A DNA stretch of 64,000 nt, from assembly GCA_963576475.1 (NCBI GenBank), contig OY754964.1, positions 6,562,149 through 6,626,148 of the forward strand, read 5' to 3'. This document shows, piece after piece, positions 14,218-24,177 of this stretch. The position numbers and the translations under genes are program-made. Position 1 is the stretch's first letter. Each line of letters begins with the position of its first letter. The DNA comes from Molanna angustata (lineage: Eukaryota; Arthropoda; Insecta; Trichoptera; Molannidae). Under the pieces are notes generated by a model that was given only the letters and a program-made list of their open reading frames with translations, made no database searches and was not told where the DNA came from.

Positions 14218-14262
14218 GCTACGGCGTACGGCGTACGGCGTACAGCGTATACGCCATACACA
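14218..14262 (+). repeat. GTACGGC 7-bp microsatellite
   Basis: A few copies of a 7-bp GTACGGC-type repeat near the 3' end of element 1. The homologous site in the other copies has different repeat numbers (50545-50590, 29190-29222, 62866-63020). Confidence 0.85.
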
Positions 14263-14360
14263 CAAACACATCACGACGAAACTCATAGTGTGCATTCTCT
14301 ACATGATACCCATTGAGAAATTGATGTAAAAAAAATACGCTTAAATTTTGCGAAATCATG

Positions 14361-14394
14361 ACTCTCCCCTATTCCATAGTGTGGAGAGTAAAAA
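14361..14394 (+). other. 3'-terminal hairpin of Helentron-like element 1
   Basis: ACTCTCC (14361-14367) pairs with GGAGAGT (14383-14389), directly before the terminal TAAAA run. In the reverse copy at 62733-62761 the stem is longer and perfect (ACTCTCCAC/GTGGAGAGT, 11-nt loop), which suggests that the ancestral hairpin had a 9-bp stem. Confidence 0.7.
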
Positions 14395-15033
14395 GGGTAT
14401 GTTTTTGAAATAAATATAATGTACTTTTAATTTTTTTGCTTCCTCTAGAAAGTATTTAAAATGTAGTATAATACTTTTGACGAAAATACAGTAGAAATGT
14501 TATACAATACATACATAAGTTTAAAAATTATGTTGATAATAATATTGTACGCTCGAATCATCTAACAAAGCCGACAACACACAATAAACCAACCCAATAG
14601 GCGTTTTAAACGATACTAAAGAAACCAAAAATAAACGTTTAAAAATCAGTAATAATAATAACTTATAACGTTGAACGAAACAAGACGATTTGAAGCTGAT
14701 CATTCGTCACGATGATGTCAACAGATGTCTAGCGATCAACAACGCTCGCCGCCGGTCAGGTAATCATAAATCACAATCATCTCGCAACGTTGTCGTTAAA
14801 AATAATACATCTTTGTTATGATTATAAAATAAGCTTTTAACAAAAAACAGCTTTTAACGAAAAACAGCTTTTAACGAAATCATCATCGGAACGTTATGAT
14901 TCATGATGGAAATCGTTGTAACACTCGCAACGTTCAACGAATATGGTTTAAAATTTATAACGTTTGATTGATTATTTTTTTTAAACGATTATTTTAATCA
15001 GCTTTCGTTTAAACGATCATCTCTAATTATGGG

Positions 15034-15265
15034 TACCTACATACTAACAATTTATTTATACTAACTGTATTATACGTAGGTACTTACAAACAATTTACAC
15101 GAACTGTATTATAGGTACTTACTTACAATTTATTTACACTAACTGTATTATAGGTAGTTACTAACAATTCATACTAACTATAAATTGTGCATCTGATGAT
15201 GCTAGCAGAGACTAGCGAAAACGCTTAGGTCATTTAATTTAATACCCAGTTGTGAATTAAAACTG
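15034..15265 (+). repeat. Minisatellite element, right part
   Basis: Continuation of the array interrupted at 5975 (units with ACTAACTGTATTATA and ACAATTTACACGAACTG), followed by the inverted end segment carrying the right hammerhead-like motif. Confidence 0.65.
15193..15231 (+). ncRNA. Hammerhead-ribozyme-like motif, right copy
   Basis: CTGATGA (15193-15199), a perfect 5-bp stem GCTAG/CTAGC with loop CAGAGA (15201-15216), GAAA (15217-15220), a short helix AC-GCTTAG-GT, and then C, which forms the canonical GUC cleavage triplet. Compared with the left copy, helix III changes GC/GC to AC/GT, a pair-preserving substitution, and the second position of stem II changes from U.G to C-G. Helix I is weak. 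The motif is degenerate or minimal and activity is untested. Confidence 0.6.
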
Positions 15266-15269
15266 TGTC

Positions 15270-16190
15270 TATTTTATTTGGATGATTATATTTTTTTTAA
15301 TAAAAGTTAAAAAAATAAAAAAATAACTGCATCAAAAACTCACATAAAAAAAACTGAGGTGTTATTTATGTATTCTCGGAAAAATATTATAATTATGAAC
15401 GGTCTCATTGTTTTCTCAGAACAGTCTTCTTGTCAACCAATGCATATTCATATTAAATTGAAAAAAAAAATGCTTATGGACGTAAATGAAATGAAAAATA
15501 AATACACATATTATACCTACATACCATCACGGCATATCCCACAATGTGGGGTAGATAACCAGTGACAGGTGTGTGGGTGTGCATTATTTTATAAAAGGAA
15601 ACACGACACAAAGGTGTATGCCCACACACTAGTCTCATCTCATCTAAGTAGGCAAAATTCATAATGGGTGGTGAACCTCATTGGTCATCTTTGTGAGATG
15701 TTATTGTTGCCTGTTGTATTTTCGATTACCCGACTCTTACGGAACACCCGAAAACGATCATAATAGAAAAGAGTTTAAACACTAATCTGAGACTCAAACA
15801 AAAAAAAAAATAATTGTACCTACGAAGTAGAAATTCAATAAAGTGATTTTTAATGTTTTGTTATCACATAAAACTGCACAATTGTTTTAACATTCCTCAA
15901 AGGCCAAATTTTATTGCACACTTAAGTGATGTTAATGGATTCAAGAAGCAGGTACATTTGTTACGCAAAATTCAATGCTATGTTATATAAATATGTGTAT
16001 TTAAAACTTGAGATAAGCCGTATATTTTATGGTGTAATAGCAATGACATTTTACATATAGACACGTTATGTGAAAACGAAACGCTCTACGAGAAATGGTA
16101 AAGTTTTAACGAATTCTTTCAATATCACCAATCAAGAGCATACACGACAGAATATATTATGTGAGAAAGAGATACATAATACAGACTGAA
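15270..16190. other. Intronic AT-rich DNA, nothing clearly recognised
   Basis: Contains a poly-A/T stretch and a moderately GC-rich segment (15520-15760). Its short ORFs overlap on both strands and show no family motif, so they are not supported as genes. Confidence 0.5.
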
Positions 16191-16195
16191 TATTG

Positions 16196-16319
16196 CAGAC
16201 ATATTTTCTTTAGAGACATGTTGAAAAAATTCTCTAGAGACATGTTGAAAATACTTGTGGTATATTTTTTAGAAAAACACGGGGGGGGGGGGGTGTTTAG
16301 ATTTATATGCCCCCCTTAA
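16196..16319 (+). mobile_element. 3' fragment of a TTAA-type MITE
   Basis: Ends TGTTTAGATTTATATGCC...CCTTAA like the complete copies at 18.3-18.8 kb and 37.4-37.9 kb. The G-run at 16281 is an expansion inside it. It lies about 50 bp upstream of the gene 1 exon 2 acceptor. Confidence 0.6.
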
Positions 16320-16367
16320 ATATTATTGTTAAAAATAAATCAAGTCTTACTTTTTAATCATTTTCAG

Positions 16368-16780
16368 AGACGGATGAGGAAGAAGTAAGCACCGTAGCAT
16401 CTGAGTCTACCGGCTCCACCAAAGCAAAGTCTAAAACAAATGGTACAACCAGTGAGAATGAAGGATCAGAGACTACAGCTCAACCATCGAACGAAACAGT
16501 CTCAACAGAGACTATACGGAATGGTACAAAGCTAATAGACAAGATATCAAATGTCTTCATGGATATAATGAACGTGAATAACGAAACACAATCGAACAGT
16601 ACTGAAGAAGTATACTCGTCCAATAGCACGGGCAAGGTGACTCCGTCGTCTTTGACTACTTTGTCAATTTTGTCTTCGGCGGGGTGCCCCAAGGGCATCA
16701 AAAAGCTAATCCAAAAGCTGCCAGAGGTATCCGCCTGGCTCCAAAAACTCTACAACTATTTGAGCGAAGATCTTGATTAA
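16368..16780 (+). CDS. Secreted-protein gene 1, exon 2 (mature protein)
   Basis: The acceptor TTTTCAG ends at 16367. With the split AAG codon this exon is open for 137 residues to TAA at 16778-16780, completing a 161-aa secreted protein. The mature part starts with an acidic stretch (TDEEEV). A Ser/Thr-rich region follows, with six N-glycosylation sequons (NGT, NET, NGT, NET, NST, NST). The C-terminal segment is amphipathic and basic: CPKGIKKLIQKLPEVSAWLQ, then KLYNYL. The mature chain has one Cys, next to the PK motif. The C-terminal segment aligns with that of gene 2, 4.4 kb downstream on the same strand, at about 13 identities over 29 positions. The role is unknown. Heavy predicted glycosylation suggests an extracellular or secretory-gland product, which is inference only. 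Confidence 0.75.
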
Positions 16781-16812
16781 ACAAGACGAAAAAAAATTGT
16801 TATAAATTAATT

Positions 16813-16818
16813 AATAAA
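16813..16818 (+). terminator. Polyadenylation signal of gene 1
   Basis: AATAAA 33 bp after the stop codon, the first such hexamer downstream of gene 1. Confidence 0.6.
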
Positions 16819-17089
16819 TATATAAAAACTTTTTGAATATACTCTTCTTATTATGCTGTGTCAGGTTTCTATTATGTTGTAGATTACCATGGTGAATATT
16901 TTCCTATTCTGCGTTACCTATATAACTCTATCTTATAATAACTCTTCCTTATGTATCCTTGGATTGCCTTACTTCATCGAGATGGTCATGAGGTAAGAAA
17001 GGAGAAAAACAGCTATGGAATTACTTACGACATGAATTACGTCGAGTTGTCCTAATGTGTACAAATCCATAATCAAAAAAAGCTTTTTG

Positions 17090-17235
17090 TAGTTTTCCTA
17101 AATATTTTTATAAACGTATCTTCACTTAGCTATTCCACAATCTAGCATTTTTCATTTGGATAAGAGTTCTAAAAAATCTGTAGATTGAACGGGGATGGAA
17201 ATTGTGGTACGTTTAGCAGATCTAAAAGATAGACC
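17090..17235 (-). pseudogene. LINE C-terminal relic (Jockey/CR1-like), very degraded
   Basis: The minus strand reads FRSAKRTTISIPVQSTDFLE followed by stops. It corresponds to the LRSAERTTLSIPI... motif in the better copies at 29.4 and 57.6 kb. Confidence 0.5.
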
Positions 17236-18010
17236 ATGATTTGATGAAAAAACGACGTTATTTTTCAATTTGATCTGTTTATTGCGAATATTAAAATGTA
17301 ATAAAATTGTGCAAGGTCAACGTACACATGTAGGTGGTGCCAGCAAATAAAGAAAGAGGACATATTATTATTATTTTGTAGGGAAGGGATGTCGTTTCCT
17401 TGGAAAATTGTGACACTTGCTCTGAATAGATAATTTCCTCTTGTCTTGATGCTATTCACATTCACCCCACCTACACTGAAAGTAAAATGTGGGTAGGTTT
17501 CAAGAGATGCCATCTTGGTTTTCATTTCTCCACTCAACTATTACAGAAAACAATTTATTATGTTTAAAATTAAAACTACACACTTTACACACTTTACTTG
17601 TTTAAAATTAAAATTATGGTTTTGAGTGGCAGCTCTCCAAGGAGAACACACTTAGGCCGGTTGGCCCTTTGTGATAAAAATTATGGTTTCTAAGCCTTGA
17701 TTTATTGTCATCTTATAAATCTTTCTCCGCCCGCCACGATGATCTGTAATTTAATAGTAAAATTATAAACATTATATTGGTATAATATAAACATTTATAT
17801 CAGAAAATTACTCGTTGTTTAGCACCGCAGTGAACAAGGAGGGAATAGCATTGCCGGTCGCCAATCTCCATGCAGAGGATTCTTCAGTTGAAGAAGAAAA
17901 ATATATATTTACCTTCATATAGGAACAACGTTACTTATTTCGGGGTATTTGCTTATTGACTATTCAAAAGTACCTATTATTTATGAGAAAGATATGATTA
18001 TATGTGCGTA
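17236..18010. other. Intergenic repeat-derived DNA
   Basis: Between gene 1 and gene 2. Fragments such as GGCCGGTTGGCCCTTTGTG near 17655 look like LINE 3' UTR, but I cannot assign them. No supported gene. Confidence 0.4.
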
Positions 18011-18030
18011 TTCAAAATTCCCCACCCCCC

Positions 18031-18157
18031 CAGAACGGATGTAGTGGCCCGCAGCACTCTGGTGCGCATTATGGAAAAAATAAACTCACTCTCGGACGAG
18101 GTAGATATTTTCCATTGGAATATAAGGCGCTTTAAATCGTACCTTAAACAGAGGTAG
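18031..18157 (+). pseudogene. C-terminal LINE ORF2 remnant
   Basis: Reads RTDVVARSTLVRIMEKINSL, then DEVDIFHWNIRRFKSYLKQR, then TAG. This is the typical end of a Jockey/R1-group ORF2 (initial RST, then a FDIFH-like motif and a basic end). Only the last 41 or so residues remain. Confidence 0.6.
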
Positions 18158-18321
18158 CCGTCATCGAACCGCACATCACACCATAATTGACAGCAGCTGT
18201 CGTATGATTACGAAAAAAAAAAGATTTATTATTTAAACTCCAAATATGATATTCAAAAGTCAGTCAGTTCAAAATTAGATATACAATTGATGAAGGGTTT
18301 CAAATGAAATATAAACTACCA

Positions 18322-18785
18322 TTTAGAGGACATATAACGCTAAACCTAGTGGCTGAAAGCATGATACATATCGGAAACCCCAAATTTGTTGAATTTTTGC
18401 ACTTCAAGAACAAACCTGACTAGAATTGAAAAAAAATATCGGTCATTAACTTAGATTTTACGCATTCCTTAAGCATATGATAGATTTATTTTCTACCATT
18501 AAGAGGACATATAACGCTAAACCTAGTGGCTGAAAGCATTGATACATATCGGAAACCCCAAATTTGTTGAATTTTTGCACTTTATCGAGTAATTTTAAAA
18601 AAAAATGATATTTTAAATAATTATTTTCGAAGGATTTATGATGAATTTTACAGTTGTGTGACGAACATTCACTAGAGAAATGTTGAAAATTCTGATGGTA
18701 TTTTTTTTTAGAAACACACTGTTACATATAATATTTGAGAAATTCGATATGAAGTTGGGGTGTTTAGGTTTATATGCCCCCTTAA
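18322..18785 (+). mobile_element. TTAA-type (piggyBac-like) MITE with internal duplication
   Basis: Starts TTTAGAGGACATATAACGC and ends GGTTTATATGCCCCCTTAA; the terminal inverted repeat consensus is TTAAGRGGRCATATAA. The first ~175 bp, from AGAGGACATATAACGC to GATAGATTTATTTTCTACC, is followed by a second start at 18499, so the 5' portion is tandemly duplicated or a second copy inserted. It ends with TTAA at 18782-18785. No transposase. Confidence 0.7.
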
Positions 18786-19529
18786 CGCGACACTGTATTC
18801 AGTAAGACGGCTGATGCATGAATGTAAGTACTTGATTGCTTTGCCCGAACGGCGACGATCTGGAGATCGTTAATCTCCGTAAATCTTTGAGACCTGTTGA
18901 GGATATGCACATTGCAGTTACCCAGGAGCGAGGCAAAAGTAACTTAATATATGTATATACAGAAACAAAAGCGAGGACCATTCTTAGATATGAAGCGGGA
19001 AGCTATCACCCCTACCAGATATTTAGCACGATCGTTTTGCCAAACATTCCATATAATTTTCATAATTTACGTGACATGACAAATCAATAAGTAAATTATT
19101 GTCATGGAGCATAAATATTGAATCAAAATAAAAAGATTAAATGCATAAAAAAATACAAAAATGCTTTGAAATAATAATAATATTTATATGTAACTCATCA
19201 TCACATCCTCATGCACCAGTTTCTTCTAACCTTAAAAGATAACATTCAGAATGGATTGTGTGATCTTTGTATACATGGAAAGGACAGCATTCCCTGTTTG
19301 GGATAGGCTGAGAGAAATGAACTACAGACTCTATCTTAACATATGTGTTTTGCCTCATTAACATCCATACTCTCCCATTGTTCTGACTTTGTTTGAATGA
19401 GATATAGACCGCCCCCTCGAAGTGTCTGAATCATCGCAGAGCATTTATCTTCATTAAACTCAGTATATAATTTTCAATTTTACATTCGTGTCTAATAGCC
19501 TCTTCATTCCTTATCCTATCATAAATTAT
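18786..19529. other. Intergenic DNA; unassigned overlapping ORFs
   Basis: A moderately GC-balanced stretch at 18820-19090 has open frames on both strands (60 and 84 aa). Neither shows a motif I recognise. Nothing else stands out. Confidence 0.35.
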
Positions 19530-19970
19530 TTTTTAACAGATTTTTAATTATCTCAATAGAGACGAAGTTGGAATATTTACTGTAGGAGAACCGGGAAATC
19601 AAGGCACCTACAGGGCTTACGACCTGTCATCGGCTGGTTTACGTGATCACTTTATGCGCTTGCGCAACGTTCACCAATTATGCCTTTTTAATGAGATCCC
19701 TATAAATTCAATTTTGGAAGTTCTATATATTGTAATACTGAAATTCTTTTCGCTTGAAAATAAGGAATTTTTACTACAGCCATCTGTGGGTGAAATTATG
19801 AACAACAATCTTATTATTTTTTATTTATTTTGTTGTAACGCCATCTATTGAGAGAATTGGTTTTTTGTAAATAATGAAAGCTACAATTCTTATATCTGAG
19901 GTGACGATGCATTTATCGCATAGAAGTCACCCCTGAATTGCGCCAGACTTATAAGGTTATTTTTGTCTTA
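19530..19970 (+). repeat. Foldback-family repeat, body copy
   Basis: Carries the family body: GAGACGAAGTTGGAATATTT, GGAGAACCGGGAAATCAAGG, TGCGCTTGCGCAACGTTCAC and TTGTAACGCCATCTATTGAG. A 65-aa frame runs through it, but the same frame is broken or altered in other copies, so it is probably not a gene. Confidence 0.8.
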
Positions 19971-19999
19971 TTTACCTACTTGTACCAATGTGTAAGTAA

Positions 20000-20341
20000 T
20001 CGAATATATTTATTATTGCATATGCGCAAACATTGGATTTTTTCCCTGTCGGGAGTCAAAGATATTTTTTAACAGATTTTTAATTATCTCAATAGAGACG
20101 AAGTTGGAATATTTACTGTAGGAGAACCGGGAAATCAAGGCACCTACAGGGCTTACGACCTGTCACCTGTCACGATGACAGGTCGTAAGCCCTGTAGGTG
20201 CCTTGATTTCCCGGTTCTCCTACAGTAAATATTCCAACTTCGTCTCTATTGAGATAATTAAAAATCTGTTAAAAAATATCTTTGACTCCCGACAGGGAAA
20301 AAATCCAATGTTTGCGCATATGCAATAATAAATATATTCGA
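20000..20341. repeat. Perfect 166-bp palindrome of the foldback family
   Basis: Arms 20000-20165 and 20176-20341 are exact reverse complements by inspection, separated by a 10-nt loop (CCTGTCACGA). Each arm is the outer segment of the foldback family, from CGAATATATTTATTATTGC to GCTTACGACCTGTCA. The absence of mismatches indicates a very recent origin or gene conversion between the arms. Confidence 0.9.
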
Positions 20342-21005
20342 TAAATTATTTTGTCACACATTCGTCTTAGAGACCACATTTCCACAGCGTTAATTTTACT
20401 TTCATGCATTGTTTTGAGTATTGCATTGTGCACAGATCTGATCAAAACATATAATATAACGTAAACAATCTGCAAAAAGAATAAAATTGAAAAAAATATG
20501 AAACCAGCACTTCAGTTAATAATGATTAAATTAATAAAAATTCAAAATAATAGTGGGGGGGGGGGGGGCATAGAACTTCACCTTGTGGTATTCCAGACAT
20601 AAACTAAAACCGTAGAATTGGAATACTGGCGATTAAGTCACAAATTATTAAGCATTATTAATTGAAAGAATAATTCATACAAAAAAATACAAAAACAAGT
20701 TACGTCAAAAGCGAATTCTTCATATTATACTAGATAATTGATTATATATTTAAATAATTTATACTGTTAAAACCTTTATTTGATTTATTCATATTGAAGC
20801 ATTAATTTTTATATATGCAGGTACACACTTTAAAGAAACAAACAATTTACGTTTTTTTAATACTATAAAGGAGTGTTTTTTTTTTAATTCAATAAAAAAT
20901 TATACATTGTATTGCAATGGTGAAAAAACTACCATTAATACAACACCAGATAAGATAAGAACTTAATTGTTTTTCCAACAATTATATGAATAAGTTTTTA
21001 ACACG
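20342..21005. other. AT-rich DNA upstream of gene 2, with a short LINE scrap
   Basis: Contains a G-run (20556-20569). On the minus strand at about 20565-20600 it reads SGIPQGEVLCP, the fingerprint of the reverse transcriptase motif G(I/V)PQGxxL. Otherwise unassigned. Confidence 0.5.
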
Positions 21006-21016
21006 GAGTTTTTCTT

Positions 21017-21022
21017 TATAAA
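21017..21022 (+). promoter_or_regulatory. Putative TATA box of gene 2
   Basis: TATAAA at 21017-21022, about 210 bp upstream of the gene 2 ATG. It predicts transcription start near 21045-21050 and a 5' UTR of about 180 nt. No strong initiator motif is seen. Confidence 0.4.
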
Positions 21023-21227
21023 TTCGTGAGTCGTTTTTTAGCCATAAAATGGAGGGATTTTGATAATAAAAGAAATTCACTCACGACTCGGCAACGTAAC
21101 ATTTGCAATAATTTTGAAAAAGGTGTTAGTTGATTGGAAGATTCCAGAGAGCCGAAATCGTTGCATTGGGTCAACTGGAACAATTTGTGAAATTTGATGA
21201 TTTTCAATTTATTTTGAGTCGCTCAAA

Positions 21228-21312
21228 ATGAATAAAATAATCGTCTTGAGTTTTTTGGCGTTGTTCTGTTTGGTTGTTTTAGATGAATCCGTTTTTGCTG
21301 CGAAAATAAAAG
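21228..21312 (+). CDS. Secreted-protein gene 2, exon 1 (signal peptide)
   Basis: The ATG at 21228 opens 28 codons: MNKIIVLSFLALFCLVVLDE, then SVFAAKIK. This is a clear signal peptide with likely cleavage after VFA-A. The exon ends with one base of the next codon (phase 1) at AAG|GTATAC (donor at 21313). Splicing to the acceptor at 23310-23311 makes GTT and continues an open frame, giving 135 aa. Intron phase and position relative to the signal peptide match gene 1. A TATA box lies about 200 bp upstream. The start is chosen because it is the first ATG that gives a signal peptide. Confidence 0.75.
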
Positions 21313-21799
21313 GTATACAATTTAAATATTTTTGCATTCATAGCCGTATTTACAAACAAATCTCGAGGAAGCCTGAGGATTTCAATGTACCTTGAAGGCG
21401 ATTTCGTTACACAGAGTGAATGTAACGTCAACATGCCTTGATTTTTTATTTATATTTGACACTAATTTTTGACATGATTTCTAAAAAAAATTTCATCCTA
21501 TACATTATATTCTAACAGTTACCAAGTAAAATTACAGATTATATTTTTGTACGAAGAAAAATGTTCAAAATACTCGTATCTATATTTTTCTCATAAAAAG
21601 AGAAAGGAAGATGTGGCATCCTCAATTCTTAAAGGCACCTTGAAGGCCTGCGGCATCTTCATCCCTCGTATTTGTCTCTGAATCTGTAGATCAATTGAGA
21701 TGGATTTTTGTTTGCGTGGTGAAATATTTTAAAATACTTATTTTAATGACAACATATCACTTTTCTTATTTCATAATAATAATGAAAACTTCCTTGCAC

Positions 21800-21935
21800 A
21801 CTGCACAAGTGGCAAGTTTAACCAGTATTTACAGCCCAGAGAAGCAATGTTTGCGTGAAAAATGAATTTAAATAAATTTATCCTCTGCTGAGATCGACCA
21901 ACAGTGCCACGTTGGTCGATTTTATATTATATTCA
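21800..21935 (-). repeat. tRNA-derived SINE-like repeat (family B), diverged
   Basis: Lies in the gene 2 intron. Shares CAGCCCAGAGAAGCAA, GCGTGA(A/G)AAATGAATTTAA and TCCTCTGCTG with the better copy at 35090-35262. The promoter-box half is degraded. Confidence 0.6.
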
Positions 21936-22539
21936 TGAAATAAAATGTATTGCAAAAATACATGTAAAATTTATACTCAATTCAATCAAGCATTTATTTA
22001 TTTATTTATAAACGGCATAAATTGCCTTTTACATACATACATAAAAAACATTAATCTTTATTTATTTTTTTACTATTTATATCCAAATTATTGAGATAAA
22101 TCAAATATGAATAATTAATTAATAATATATGAGTACAGTACTCGGTTCTCTCTGCTTACCACGTATGGGATGTGTCGTGTATGCAAGTATATAGGTATGA
22201 ATAATTAACGAATTTATTGAACAAAGTATAAAAATTAAACGAAATGTTTGAAAATCCAAATAAAACACAAACTTTGTATATACCTCTACTTGATTACTTA
22301 ATAAAATAAATATTAACGTTTTCAAGCTTACGGCCAGTAACTCCTTAATACTAAATAACTGAAGTTTATACGTAATGTTTGATTATTAAAATTTTAAGAA
22401 ATATTTGAAATAGCATTACCTTATGGAATTGTATTTTGACAACACTATTTTTCCAAAATGTATAATTATATGATTTAATTAAGTAATCTGTATATTTTAT
22501 TATCTAATAAACGCACGGCAAAATTCGACGCTCGATCGC

Positions 22540-23000
22540 ATGCAACTTCTAAGTATCGAGTATTCCTCAAGAATATACTTTTTTAATGTTGGTATTGGCT
22601 TTTGTAAGAGGGAGATGCAGAGAATCCTTTTTAATAACATGTAACTTATGTAATTATTGTCTTATTACTATTTTATTTATTATTTTTTCTATTTCTTGTC
22701 AGTGTATTTTCACTGTGTATTTATTTTAATACTCTTAATATGTTATGTTTTGCTGTTTCGTCTGAGAATTTTATTTATTATATTAAAAAAATAAGTTTTT
22801 TTTTTTTCATTTATTGTATTTTAAATTTTGTATTTTGAGTATTTTTTTCTCTCTTTATTAATAATTTAGACCTGCCTATGTTTTTTTTTTTGCTTTTTTT
22901 TATGATTATGGCAAGGCACATGTTTAATTTTTTCTTGTTTAACAAATTTTTGTAAATGCTCTAATGAGTGTAGAACTTAATAAATAAATAAATAAAGAAA
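22540..23000 (+). repeat. LINE-like 3' end with (AATA)n tail
   Basis: T-rich sequence after a short GC-richer stretch, finishing AACTTAATAAATAAATAAAT. This looks like the 3' untranslated part and tail of a non-LTR element; no diagnostic protein motif survives. Confidence 0.35.
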
Positions 23001-23311
23001 TATATAAATATTTATTTTTACCAAAAAAATATCTCTAATGAATATTGCAATACCTTGATACGACATATCATTGTAACTGAAGAATTTAAAGAATTTGTGT
23101 TATTAATTAATTAAAATAAATATTTTCAATGTCTAAAATATAACGAAATAACGTAACTTTTTATATTTGATTAATTAAATATATAAATTTAACTCGATCA
23201 TATTTAAACAAATATATGATCGAGGAAGATATTTAATTTAAAGACGCGAAGACTTATTTTAAAACATAAATAATTCAGGCTTATTCTTAACACTTGATCA
23301 TATTTTTTCAG

Positions 23312-23634
23312 TTCCACCAAAACCAGCAGCTACAGTTGCTGTCAAGAATGTGACAAAACCGGGTGTTGTCAAAACCAGAAAAGGTCCTATAATAATTAAG
23401 GCACCGGTACTTATAAAAAAGAAATACGTAAAGACAACTCAGTCTGTTACCACAGAGAGTGACGACGATGATAATGATTCGTCGAACTCCACCCAGATCT
23501 GCGACCTGATCAACCACAACAACGCTCCCAAAATCAAGAAATTGGTCAAAATGCTACCAGTAATAGCAGGACATCTCCTCAATTTATATCAAAACTTAAA
23601 TCATGTGCTGGGGAAAAATTCAACGGAAGACTAA
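23312..23634 (+). CDS. Secreted-protein gene 2, exon 2 (mature protein)
   Basis: The acceptor TTTTTTCAG ends at 23311 and the frame is open to TAA at 23632-23634. The mature protein is basic at its start: PPKPAATVAVKNVTKPGVVK, then repeated KK/KAP segments. An acidic-Ser linker with DDDDND follows. The C-terminus contains APKIKKLVKMLPVIAGHLLN, then LYQNL, which aligns with the gene 1 motif PKGIKKLIQKLP...LYNYL. Four N-glycosylation sequons (NVT, NDS, NST, NST) and one mature Cys (QICDL) are present. A MITE begins at the base after the stop codon. The family is not recognised; a diverged tandem paralogue of gene 1 is the best reading. Confidence 0.78.
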
Positions 23635-23822
23635 GGCTGTGTTTCTCGGACAAAGATTAAAGTAAAAGTATAGTTGAAATACTTTGATTTCATAAAATGA
23701 TTTAATAGTTTTGGTTGTTTCATTGAAATCTAATGCCGGCAAACAACGCATTTTTGAACAATTTCACGAAATCAAAGTATTTTAACTATACTATTACTTT
23801 TGTTAAAACAACCCAGCCTTAA
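23631..23822. mobile_element. MITE abutting the gene 2 stop codon
   Basis: Imperfect inverted ends: AAAGTATAGTTGAAATACTT on the left matches the inverse of AAGTATTTTAACTATACTA on the right. The termini are GGCTGTGTT... and ...AACCCAGCC. Flanks are CTAA (23631-23634) and TTAA (23819-23822), consistent with a TTAA target site with one later mutation. The stop codon TAA lies inside the left flank. Confidence 0.7.
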
Positions 23823-23908
23823 GGTTTTTTCGTACACTTTTTAACTAATATAATTACGCAACAAACTTACGACTTACTTGATTAAACATGTTTTTAGGCC
23901 AAAAAATT

Positions 23909-23914
23909 AATAAA
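23909..23914 (+). terminator. Candidate polyadenylation signal of gene 2
   Basis: AATAAA about 275 bp downstream of the stop and beyond the MITE; another lies near 24030. Confidence 0.4.
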
Positions 23915-24177
23915 TATTAAACGATTTTTAACGAATAATTTTTTAATTCCTCTCTGCATAAATTATTTATGTTTTTTTTATATATACATTTTAATCATGA
24001 TAATTTTGTAATGGTTTATTTAAGTATTGAATAAATGAATTAATTTGATGTCTTTGGTGGTTTGAAACTGTTTTAGTACCTACTTTTCTTACACCCTTGT
24101 GTTATAAGCATGAAAATTACCCAATATCCTGTGCAAGTCGCAACATTATTTTTGAATTTTAATTAATTACAATAACA

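Larger units (their letters stand above)
6157..14394 (+). mobile_element. Helentron/HINE-like element 1 carrying a satellite array
   Basis: About 8.24 kb with conserved ends: a 5' end beginning AGTGGGTTGTGGCCAACAC and a 3' end finishing GTGTGGAGAGTAAAA. A subterminal ACTCTCCACAC (6183-6193) is the exact inverse complement of GTGTGGAGAGT at the 3' end (14379-14389). ACTCTCC at 14361 also lets the 3' end fold as a hairpin. Subterminal inverted repeats, a 3' hairpin, internal tandem repeats, a microsatellite and no obvious target duplication fit non-autonomous Helentrons (the DINE/HINE type). No Rep/helicase gene is present, so the class is an inference. Copies lie at 42477-50729 and 62728 onward (reverse). 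Confidence 0.65.
5975..15033. mobile_element. hAT-like element with a nested Helentron-like insertion
   Basis: The ends are TAGAGGTGGGAAAAA (from 5983) and ...GATCATCTCTA (to 15025), that is inverted TAGAG(G/A)TG termini. Both sides carry the 8-mer ATTATGGG (5975-5982 and 15026-15033), and the host minisatellite continues seamlessly on each side. Without the nested 8.2-kb element the hAT body is only about 800 bp, made of 5983-6156 and 14395-15025, with repeated AACAGCTTTTAACG motifs and no transposase. It is therefore non-autonomous. Confidence 0.85.

Noticed and set aside
18799..19090. Overlapping ORFs on both strands near 18.9 kb as genes
   Set aside because: No motif, no repeat match, no start or splice context; openness on both strands suggests chance in GC-balanced sequence.
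19654..19851. Conserved short ORF beginning MRLRNVHQLCLFNEI, also at 24926-25150 and 55885-56157
   Set aside because: Shared because it lies in the foldback repeat body. Older copies (39.3, 39.7 kb) do not preserve it and no start or regulatory context is present. Kept only as repeat sequence.
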